A DNA stretch of 18,609 bases, taken from assembly GCA_030592465.1 (NCBI GenBank), contig JAUVJB010000031.1, positions 1 through 18,609 of the forward strand, written 5' to 3'. The first letter of the stretch is position 1; the number at the start of each line of letters is the position of its first letter. The notes beneath the pieces were generated by a model. It ran no database searches and was not told the DNA's origin. It saw only the letters and a program-made list of their open reading frames with translations. The translations under genes and the position numbers were made by a program. Positions 7,900 to 13,901 of the stretch are shown here, one piece after another. The stretch comes from Bacteroidota bacterium. GTDB taxonomy: Bacteria; Bacteroidota; Bacteroidia; Bacteroidales; B39-G9.

Positions 7900-8016
7900 A
7901 TGAAAGTAAGAGCTTCTGTAAAAAAACGTTCGGCAGACTGTAAATTAGTTCGAAGAAATGGACGTTTATATGTTATTAATAAAAAAAATCCTAAATTTAA
8001 ACAAAGACAAGGATAA
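7900..8016 (+). CDS. rpmJ: 50S ribosomal protein L36 (bL36), zinc-ligand-poor form
   Basis: A 38-codon gene translated directly: MKVRASVKKRSADCKLVRRN, then GRLYVINKKNPKFKQRQG and TAA at 8014-8016. The classical bL36 zinc site is C-x2-C-x12-C-x4-H. Here only the second cysteine (C14) remains; the other positions are Ser, Asn/Lys and Phe, so it should not bind zinc in the usual way. This form is common in Bacteroidota. It lies 14 bases after infA. Confidence 0.96.
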   Translation: MKVRASVKKRSADCKLVRRNGRLYVINKKNPKFKQRQG

Positions 8017-8022
8017 TTTTTA

Positions 8023-8030
8023 TAACTTTG
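8023..8030 (+). promoter_or_regulatory. Candidate internal promoter (-7 element) before rpsM
   Basis: TAACTTTG matches the Bacteroidota -7 consensus TAnnTTTG and is followed by CAAAC. It lies 23 bases upstream of the rpsM ATG, in the 37-base gap after rpmJ. No good TTTG -33 element sits 19-21 bases upstream; the nearest is TTTA at 7996-7999, 23 bases away. It could give rpsM-rpsK-rpsD-rpoA-rplQ extra transcription. Confidence 0.4.
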
Positions 8031-8053
8031 CAAACTTTAAATTTAATTAGTTT

Positions 8054-8431
8054 ATGGCAAGAATAGTTGGTGTTGATTTACCAAAAAATAAAAGAGGAGA
8101 AATAGGTTTAACCTATATATACGGTGTTGGTCGTAGTAGAGCAAATAAAGTACTCGAAAAAGCAGACATCGATAAAAATATTAAAGTAAAGGATTGGACT
8201 GACGATCAAATAGCTAAAATAAGAGAAATTCTGAATAACGAGTATAAACTCGAAGGAATTTTGCGTTCTGAAGTTCAATTAAACATTAAGCGATTAATGG
8301 ATATAGGATGTTATAGAGGTATTAGACATCGAATTGGATTACCTGTACGTGGGCAACATACACAAAATAATGCTCGAACCAGGAAAGGTAAGAGAAAAAC
8401 AATAGCAAATAAAAAGAAAGCTACTAAATAA
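8054..8431 (+). CDS. rpsM: 30S ribosomal protein S13 (uS13)
   Basis: A 125-residue uS13, at the top of the 30S head, where it contacts uL5 and P-site tRNA. The N-terminal MARIVGVDLPKNKRGEIGL and the helix-turn motif YIYGVGRSRANKVLEKADID are typical. The basic C-terminal tail includes LPVRGQHTQNNARTRKGKRK, which reaches toward the P site. Length is normal. Confidence 0.98.
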   Translation: MARIVGVDLPKNKRGEIGLTYIYGVGRSRANKVLEKADIDKNIKVKDWTDDQIAKIREILNNEYKLEGILRSEVQLNIKRLMDIGCYRGIRHRIGLPVRGQHTQNNARTRKGKRKTIANKKKATK

Positions 8432-8443
8432 TAAATTGTAATT

Positions 8444-8833
8444 ATGGCACAAAAGTCAAGAACAGTAAGAAAAAGAGTTGTAAAAGTTGAAGCTGTCGGT
8501 CAAGCACATATTCATGCTTCTTTTAATAATATTATCATTTCTCTTACTAATAGTGATGGTCAAATAATTTCAGCATCATCAGCTGGAAAGATGGGATTTA
8601 GAGGATCTAAAAAAAACACTCCTTATGCAGCACAAATTGCAGCCACTGATTGTTCCAAAGTTGCTTATGATTTAGGTTTGAGGAAAGTAAAAGTATATGT
8701 TAAAGGACCCGGAACAGGAAGAGAATCTGCAATTAGAACTATTAATAATGCAGGAATTAGCGTAACAGAAATTATTGACGTTACTCCTTTACCACATAAT
8801 GGTTGCAGACCCCCAAAAAGAAGAAGAGTTTAA
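8444..8833 (+). CDS. rpsK: 30S ribosomal protein S11 (uS11)
   Basis: A 129-residue uS11, on the 30S platform near the exit of mRNA and the Shine-Dalgarno helix. It has VGQAHIHASFNNIIISLTN, then SAGKMGFRGSKKNTPYAAQI, and ends VTPLPHNGCRPPKRRRV, all strongly diagnostic. It lies 12 bases after rpsM. Confidence 0.98.
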   Translation: MAQKSRTVRKRVVKVEAVGQAHIHASFNNIIISLTNSDGQIISASSAGKMGFRGSKKNTPYAAQIAATDCSKVAYDLGLRKVKVYVKGPGTGRESAIRTINNAGISVTEIIDVTPLPHNGCRPPKRRRV

Positions 8834-8868
8834 ATTGAAATTAATATAATTAAATTTTATTATAGAAG

Positions 8869-9477
8869 ATGGCAAGGTATAGAGGACCAAAAACAAAAAT
8901 TGCAAGAAAATTTGGAGAACCAATTTTTGGACATGATAAATCGTTTGAAAAGAAAAATTATCCTCCAGGACAACATGGAGCCAATAAACGTAGAAGAAAA
9001 TTATCAGAATACGGCTTACAGTTACTTGAAAAACAAAAAGCAAAATATACTTATGGTGTGTTAGAAAAACAATTCTCAAATTTGTTTAAAAAAGCATCAA
9101 GAAGTAAAGGTGTAACAGGTGAAGTTTTGTTACAATTTCTGGAAATGCGTTTAGATAATCTTGTGTTTCGAATAGGTATTGCTCCTACAAGAAGCGGTGC
9201 ACGTCAATTCGTATCTCATAGGCATATTATTGTTAATGGAGATGTTGTAAACATTCCTTCATACAGTGTTAAAGTTGGTGATATTATAGGAGTTCGTGAA
9301 AAATCAAAATCATTAGAAGTTGTTACTGCTTCTTTATCTTCTGCAAGATATAATAGATATCCTTGGATAGAATGGGATGATAACACATTGTCTGCTAAAG
9401 TTATTAACATACCTGAAAGATCAGAAATACCTGAAAATATTAAAGAACAATTAATTGTAGAATTGTATTCTAAATAG
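8869..9477 (+). CDS. rpsD: 30S ribosomal protein S4 (uS4)
   Basis: A 202-residue uS4, a primary 16S rRNA-binding protein and in E. coli the repressor of the alpha operon. The N-terminus MARYRGPKTKIARKFGEPIF lacks the CxxC zinc motif of some uS4 proteins. The S4 RNA-binding domain is at about residues 92-158, with MRLDNLVFRIGIAPTRSGAR then QFVSHRHIIVNG. It is followed by rpoA, the usual order. Confidence 0.98.
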   Translation: MARYRGPKTKIARKFGEPIFGHDKSFEKKNYPPGQHGANKRRRKLSEYGLQLLEKQKAKYTYGVLEKQFSNLFKKASRSKGVTGEVLLQFLEMRLDNLVFRIGIAPTRSGARQFVSHRHIIVNGDVVNIPSYSVKVGDIIGVREKSKSLEVVTASLSSARYNRYPWIEWDDNTLSAKVINIPERSEIPENIKEQLIVELYSK

Positions 9478-9498
9478 AATGCTAAATAATTTAATCTT

Positions 9499-10491
9499 AT
9501 GGCAATATTAGCTTTTCAAAAACCTGAAAAAGTTATAATGATAGAATCCGACGAATTTGTTGGAAAATTTGAATTCAGACCATTAGAACCCGGTTATGGT
9601 ATAACAATAGGCAATGCTTTAAGAAGAATTCTACTTTCTTCTTTAGAAGGATATGCAATTTCATCTATTAAGATTGACGGTGTTAATCACGAGTTTTCTA
9701 CTATTCAAGGTGTGTTAGAAGATGTTACCGAAATAATTCTAAATTTAAAACAAATTCGATTAAAAAAACAAATTGAGGATTCTGATAGCGAAAAAGTTTC
9801 TATTACGATAACTGATAAAGACACTTTTAAAGCCGGTGATATTAATAAATTTCTAAATGGTTTTGAAGTTATAAATAAAGATTTGGTTATTTGTAGAATG
9901 GAACCAAATGTTAAACTTCAAATAGATTTAACAATTAATAAAGGAAGAGGTTACGTCCCTGCCGAAGAAAATAAACAATTAGATGCTGAAATAGGTGTTA
10001 TTGCTATTGATTCAATTTTTACACCTATTAAAAATGTAAAATATTCAATTGAGAATTATCGTGTTGAACAAAAAACCGATTATGAAAAATTAATTTTTAT
10101 AATTAAAACTGATGGTTCAATTTTACCAAAAGAAGCTTTAAAAGAAGCAGCTAAGATATTAATTCATCACTTTATGTTATTCTCTGATGAAAAAATTACT
10201 CTTGACACTGAAGAAAAATTAGCTAATGAAGAATTCGATGAAGAAATTCTTCATATGAGACAACTATTGAAAACTAAATTAGTTGATTTAGACTTATCTG
10301 TAAGAGCAATAAATTGTTTAAAGGCTGCCGACATTGTTACCCTTGGCGAACTTTGTACTTATAATAAAAATGACTTATTGAAATTTAGAAATTTTGGTAA
10401 AAAATCATTAACTGAATTAGAGGATCTATTAGAATCATTAAATCTAAACTTTGGGATGAATATCTCTAAATATAAATTAGATAAGGAATAA
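9499..10491 (+). CDS. rpoA: DNA-directed RNA polymerase subunit alpha
   Basis: A 330-residue alpha subunit whose dimer nucleates core RNA polymerase assembly. The N-terminal domain (about residues 1-235) has FEFRPLEPGYGITIGNALRR then ILLSSLEGYAISSIKIDGV. The C-terminal domain (about 255-325) has the DNA- and activator-binding helix-hairpin-helix region, with VRAINCLKAADIVTLGEL and FRNFGKKSLTELEDLL. The arginine in SVRAINCL corresponds to E. coli R265, which contacts UP elements. Length is normal. Confidence 0.98.
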   Translation: MAILAFQKPEKVIMIESDEFVGKFEFRPLEPGYGITIGNALRRILLSSLEGYAISSIKIDGVNHEFSTIQGVLEDVTEIILNLKQIRLKKQIEDSDSEKVSITITDKDTFKAGDINKFLNGFEVINKDLVICRMEPNVKLQIDLTINKGRGYVPAEENKQLDAEIGVIAIDSIFTPIKNVKYSIENYRVEQKTDYEKLIFIIKTDGSILPKEALKEAAKILIHHFMLFSDEKITLDTEEKLANEEFDEEILHMRQLLKTKLVDLDLSVRAINCLKAADIVTLGELCTYNKNDLLKFRNFGKKSLTELEDLLESLNLNFGMNISKYKLDKE

Positions 10492-10496
10492 GAGAG

Positions 10497-11159
10497 ATGA
10501 GACACAAAAAAAAATTTAATCATTTAGGAAGAAAAGCTGCACATAGAAATGCTATGCTTTCAAATATGGCGTCTTCTTTAATTTTAAATAAAAGAATTAC
10601 TACAACCATTGCTAAAGCTAAAGCTTTAAAAATGTATGTTGAGCCACTAATAACTAAATCAAAAAATGATACTACACATTCTCGTAGAATTGTTTTCAGT
10701 TATTTACAAGACAAATATAGCGTTTCTGAATTATATAGAGAGGTAGCAGCTAAAATTGGTAAAAGACCGGGTGGTTATACAAGAATATTAAAATTAGGAA
10801 AACGTCTTGGTGATAATGCCGATATGTGTATTATTGAGTTAGTAGATTATAACGAAAATATGTTAGCAACATCTAAACCTAAAGCAAAAACAACAAGACG
10901 ACATAGAACAAAGAAGTCAACTGCTACGGCACAAACTACAGCTGAACCCAAAGTAGAAGCAACTGAAACTGCACAACCTGAAGCTAAAGTTGAAGAAACT
11001 CCGATTACTGACACAAAAAAGGAAGTTGAAACTGCTGAAACTCAACCAAAAAAAGAAAAAAAAGAAGATAAGACTCTTAAAGTAAAGGAAGAAATTAAAC
11101 CTGAAGTTTCTGATAAAAAAGAAGATAAAACTTCTGAAGAAGAGAAAAAAGCAGAGTAA
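10497..11159 (+). CDS. rplQ: 50S ribosomal protein L17 (bL17) with long charged C-terminal tail
   Basis: The first 122 residues are a complete bL17, which lies close to the tunnel exit: MRHKKKFNHLGRKAAHRNAM, then LILNKRITTTIAKAKALK, and later KRPGGYTRILKLGKRLGDNA with IIELVDYN. Residues 123-220 are a low-complexity tail. It is basic at first (TSKPKAKTTRRHRTKKS), then Thr/Glu/Ala-rich, then alternates Lys and Glu to the end (EEEKKAE). The E. coli protein has 127 residues; Bacteroidota homologues often carry shorter extensions. The tail is probably disordered. This is the last gene of the operon; a strong terminator follows 22 bases later. Confidence 0.96.
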   Translation: MRHKKKFNHLGRKAAHRNAMLSNMASSLILNKRITTTIAKAKALKMYVEPLITKSKNDTTHSRRIVFSYLQDKYSVSELYREVAAKIGKRPGGYTRILKLGKRLGDNADMCIIELVDYNENMLATSKPKAKTTRRHRTKKSTATAQTTAEPKVEATETAQPEAKVEETPITDTKKEVETAETQPKKEKKEDKTLKVKEEIKPEVSDKKEDKTSEEEKKAE

Positions 11160-11180
11160 GAGAATTATATAATTATTATA

Positions 11181-11214
11181 AAGGGAATAAATAAAGCATT
11201 TATTCCCTTTTTTT
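11181..11214 (+). terminator. Intrinsic terminator after rplQ
   Basis: A perfect 12-bp stem: AAGGGAATAAAT (11181-11192) pairs with ATTTATTCCCTT (11198-11209) around the loop AAAGC, followed immediately by a T-run to 11214. This is a textbook rho-independent terminator closing the ribosomal operon. The opposite strand lacks a matching T-run, so it acts rightwards. Confidence 0.92.
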
Positions 11215-11215
11215 G

Positions 11216-11223
11216 TATCTTTA
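11216..11223 (+). promoter_or_regulatory. Candidate eno promoter -7 element
   Basis: TATCTTTA matches five of the six fixed positions of TAnnTTTG and begins two bases after the terminator T-run. Transcription would start near 11230, giving a leader of only about 7 bases before the eno ATG at 11237. I find no TTTG at the expected -33 position, which falls inside the terminator hairpin, so this is a weak call. Confidence 0.3.
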
Positions 11224-11236
11224 TATAAAAAATATT

Positions 11237-12520
11237 ATGGGACAGATAGCACAAATACGCGCTCGTGAGATTTTGGACTCACAGGGCAACCCTACAATTG
11301 AAGTAGATGTTATTACAACAAGAGGTATTTTAAGTAGAGCTTCCGTCCCATCAGGAGCATCAACAGGAACAGATGAAGCCATTGAGTTAAGAGATGAAGA
11401 CCAAGGACGTTTCCTTGGAAAAGGAGTATTGAAAGCAGTTAATAATGTTAATAAAATTCTTAATGAAGAACTTAAGGGTTTCTATATAACCGATCAATCA
11501 ACTATTGACGCGACAATGATTGAACTTGATGGAACTGAAAATAAATCAAACATTGGTGCTAATGCTATTCTTGCTGTCTCTCTATCTGTCGCAAAAGCTG
11601 CCGCTCAGTCTGTAGGCCAACCATTATTTAGATATATTGGCGGAGTTAATGCTAACACCCTTCCTATACCAATGATGAATATTATTAGTGGAGGAACTCA
11701 TGCTGACAATAAACTTGATTTTCAGGAATTTATGATAATGCCAATCAGCTCTGCTTCTTTTGTAGAATCAATTAGAATGGGTGCCGAAGTTTTTCAAAAT
11801 CTTAAATTAATTTTAAAAAATAAAGGATATTCAGTTAATGTTGGTGATGAAGGGGGTTTTGCACCCGATTTGAAATCTCATGAAGAAGCTATTGAAATTA
11901 TTTTACAAGCTATTGAAAAAGCAGGTTATAAGCCGGGTGAGGATATTTTTATAGCTTTAGACACTGCAGCTTCCGAATTTTATGATAAAAAGAAAAAGTT
12001 ATATAATCTTAAATCGATAAAAAAAAAATTGTCATCTGATGAATTAATTGATTATCTAATAACTTTAGTTAATAAATATCCGATAATTTCTATTGAAGAT
12101 GGCTTGGCTAAAGATGATTGGCAGGCATGGAACAAATTAAATTCGGCTATTGGGGATAAAATTCAATTGGTTGGTGATGACTTATTTGCAACTAATGTTA
12201 ATAGATTGATAAAAGGAATTAATGAATATAGCTGTAATTCAATTTTAATTAAATTAAACCGGATTGGTACATTAACAGAAGCTATCAACTGTGTAAATTT
12301 AGCAAAAGAAAATTCTTTTACAACAATTATTAGTCATCGCTCAGGAGAAACAGAAGATACAACAATTGCAGAGTTAGCAGTAGCTCTAAATACAGGATTG
12401 ATAAAAGCAGGTTCGGTTTCTCGTACCGACAGAGTTTGTAAGTATAATCAATTAATTAGGATTGAAGAGAATCTTGGTGCGTCTGCGAGGTATCTCGGTA
12501 ATGATTTTAAATTTGTTTAA
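11237..12520 (+). CDS. eno: Enolase (phosphopyruvate hydratase)
   Basis: A 427-residue enolase, converting 2-phosphoglycerate to phosphoenolpyruvate in glycolysis and back in gluconeogenesis. Expected active-site residues by alignment with E. coli are present: H155 (GGTHADN), E164, E205 (VGDEGGFAPD), Mg ligands D242, E287 (IEDGLA) and D314 (GDDLF), catalytic K339, R368-S369 (HRSGETEDT) and K390. The motif after the catalytic lysine reads KLNRIGT where most enolases have KxNQIGT. I chose the ATG at 11237 (MGQIAQIRAREILDSQGNP) rather than the in-frame one at 11213, which would fall in the terminator T-tract. Confidence 0.96.
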   Translation: MGQIAQIRAREILDSQGNPTIEVDVITTRGILSRASVPSGASTGTDEAIELRDEDQGRFLGKGVLKAVNNVNKILNEELKGFYITDQSTIDATMIELDGTENKSNIGANAILAVSLSVAKAAAQSVGQPLFRYIGGVNANTLPIPMMNIISGGTHADNKLDFQEFMIMPISSASFVESIRMGAEVFQNLKLILKNKGYSVNVGDEGGFAPDLKSHEEAIEIILQAIEKAGYKPGEDIFIALDTAASEFYDKKKKLYNLKSIKKKLSSDELIDYLITLVNKYPIISIEDGLAKDDWQAWNKLNSAIGDKIQLVGDDLFATNVNRLIKGINEYSCNSILIKLNRIGTLTEAINCVNLAKENSFTTIISHRSGETEDTTIAELAVALNTGLIKAGSVSRTDRVCKYNQLIRIEENLGASARYLGNDFKFV

Positions 12521-12611
12521 TGTAGTTTGTTGTCATTTGGCTTCGCTACGGGGCAGGTAATATATGTAAAATTATAACCGAGTAAGTATCCACAGTTATC
12601 CAAATGTTACT

Positions 12612-12905
12612 TTAGTCGTATTTATACATTTTACCTTCAATTGTTACATCTGATTTTTTTCTGTTTTGAATTTTGATATTGGTAATTACTTCTTCGGCAC
12701 CGGCATCAAAACAAGCTTGTTGTACTTTTTTTATAATTTGCATTAACTCATCGTATTCGCCTTCCATTACCGTTTCAAAAGGGCAAACTCTATATTTAAC
12801 TCCTGATTTTTGAATTACTTCAATTGCTTTATCAACTATTTGGTATGTGTCATTATTTGTTGATTTTGGCAATACTTGTACAGCGATATTTACTATTTTT
12901 GACAT
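12612..12905 (-). CDS. Thiamine-binding-type small protein (DUF77/MTH1187 family)
   Basis: A 97-residue protein of the MTH1187/YkoF-like superfamily (Thiamine_BP), small ferredoxin-like-fold proteins that form oligomers. Some members bind thiamine or related pyrimidines. Visible family features are the first strand VNIAVQVLPKS, the helix IVDKAIEVIQKSG, the motif YRVCPFETVMEGEYDELMQI at about residues 38-57 (consensus PMxTxxEGE), and the helix KKVQQACFDAGAEEVITNIK. It lies 20 bases downstream of the larger leftward gene at 12926-13681, so the two are probably one transcript. It converges on eno. The biological role is not established from sequence alone. Confidence 0.85.
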   Translation of the reverse strand: MSKIVNIAVQVLPKSTNNDTYQIVDKAIEVIQKSGVKYRVCPFETVMEGEYDELMQIIKKVQQACFDAGAEEVITNIKIQNRKKSDVTIEGKMYKYD

Positions 12906-12925
12906 TAAACGTTTGTGTTTTTAAT

Positions 12926-13681
12926 TTAAGCAAGAAAATTTTTATTGTTTTTATCTTTATTAAAATTATTTATTTCATCATTATTGAGAATTTTAGTATT
13001 TGTTATAAGAAAATCCCTTTTAATAAAATTCCCAAATTCATTGCAATTACTGATTGCTTTTTTGAAAACATCTCTAATAGCTATTTTAAGAGGAATTAGT
13101 GAAAGAATGGTAGAAAAGTGTTCGGAAAATTTTATTTTTTCAATTTCTGCGTCATGCTGTTTTAAAGTGAATTCAAATTCTTTAGTAATAATTTTTTTTT
13201 GACCATCGGTAAAATCCGTATCATTAGTTGGAAATAAAACAATAAAATATCGCAGTTTAGAATTTTTTCCTCCTAATCCGGTTGAGACAAATATCTGATT
13301 TTCGTTTAAAAGCGACCCCTCAAGCAACATGCGACTTTCGAGTAATGATAAAATCGACCATTCTCGTAATTCTTTATCAGGATTTTTTGAATATTTTTCT
13401 AATATTCGATATACTTTAACATCATCAATTGACGCTAATTGAATGAGTAACTTTTTTTTCTCTTCTATGGATGTTTCTTTATCGAAAAGTTTATTTTTAT
13501 CATCAATAACATTTTTATTATCAAATTTTTCACTTGTTTTTTTTGAATAATCAAAATATTCCATTTGAATATTAATATCTATCTGTTCGTCTAAAATATT
13601 TAACTTGCCTGAAATATTATTACTTATTTCATTAAGTTTGTCAAATAAATTACTATCATCAATATATTCATCTGAATTCAT
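12926..13681 (-). CDS. Conserved-looking protein of unknown function, HEAT-like segment
   Basis: A 251-residue protein I do not recognise. There is no signal peptide or membrane segment, so it is probably cytoplasmic. Residues 1-75 are acidic, Asn/Lys-rich and probably flexible. Residues 72-120 (EEKKKLLIQLASIDDVKVYR then EKYSKNPDKELREWSILSLL) look like one or two HEAT/armadillo-type helical repeats. A more globular alpha/beta section follows, with STGLGGKNSKLRYFIVLFP (about 133-151) and later SLIPLKIAIRDVFKKAI. The last 25 residues are Asn/Lys-rich. It is the first gene of a leftward pair with the thiamine-binding protein and is transcribed divergently from feoAB. I assign no function. Confidence 0.8.
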   Translation of the reverse strand: MNSDEYIDDSNLFDKLNEISNNISGKLNILDEQIDINIQMEYFDYSKKTSEKFDNKNVIDDKNKLFDKETSIEEKKKLLIQLASIDDVKVYRILEKYSKNPDKELREWSILSLLESRMLLEGSLLNENQIFVSTGLGGKNSKLRYFIVLFPTNDTDFTDGQKKIITKEFEFTLKQHDAEIEKIKFSEHFSTILSLIPLKIAIRDVFKKAISNCNEFGNFIKRDFLITNTKILNNDEINNFNKDKNNKNFLA

Positions 13682-13711
13682 ACTATTTTATTTTTTAATT
13701 AAATAGTTGTA

Positions 13712-13719
13712 CAAATATA
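13712..13719 (-). promoter_or_regulatory. Candidate -7 element for the leftward gene pair
   Basis: Read on the minus strand this is TATATTTG, an exact match to TAnnTTTG, lying 30 bases upstream of the start codon whose first base is 13681. The upstream -33 region is poor (ATTG-like at best). Position and orientation fit a promoter for the unknown gene and the thiamine-binding gene. Confidence 0.45.
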
Positions 13720-13771
13720 CTTACAAAAAATTTGCCAATAAGTATTTATTTGAATAATTAAGACAAAATTT

Positions 13772-13784
13772 CAGTAAATTACTG
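13772..13784. promoter_or_regulatory. Perfect 13-bp palindrome in the feoAB / unknown-gene divergent region
   Basis: CAGTAA-A-TTACTG is a perfect inverted repeat of 6-base half-sites around one central base. It lies in the 220-base divergent intergenic region, 117 bases before the feoAB start and 53 bases upstream of the leftward -7 element. It could be an operator for a dimeric regulator. It is not a recognisable Fur box, and AT-rich DNA produces such palindromes by chance. Confidence 0.25.
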
Positions 13785-13840
13785 TTTTCAGGCTAAATAG
13801 TTCCAAAATAAATAATTAATAAAAATAACGTAATCATGGT

Positions 13841-13872
13841 ATTGTATAGTAAAAAACAAACAGTTATTTTTA
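13841..13872 (+). promoter_or_regulatory. Candidate feoAB promoter
   Basis: ATTG (13841-13844) resembles the TTTG -33 element and is separated by 20 bases from TATTTTTA (13865-13872), which resembles TAnnTTTG. Each element has one mismatch. Transcription would start about 20-25 bases before the ATG at 13902. The spacing is right but neither element is exact. Confidence 0.3.
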
Positions 13873-13901
13873 TCCATTCTTATTAAACATAAAAAAAACA
13901 G

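Noticed and set aside
8789..9079. Minus-strand open frame of 96 codons opposite rpsK/rpsD
   Set aside because: It is antisense to two unmistakable ribosomal genes and has a composition typical of an antisense AT-rich frame.
11213..11236. Upstream start for enolase at 11213
   Set aside because: It lies in the terminator T-tract and adds MYLYIKNI, not part of enolase; the family N-terminus begins at 11237.
12824..13202. Plus-strand open frames opposite the leftward gene pair
   Set aside because: They are hydrophobic antisense translations of the two better-supported minus-strand genes.
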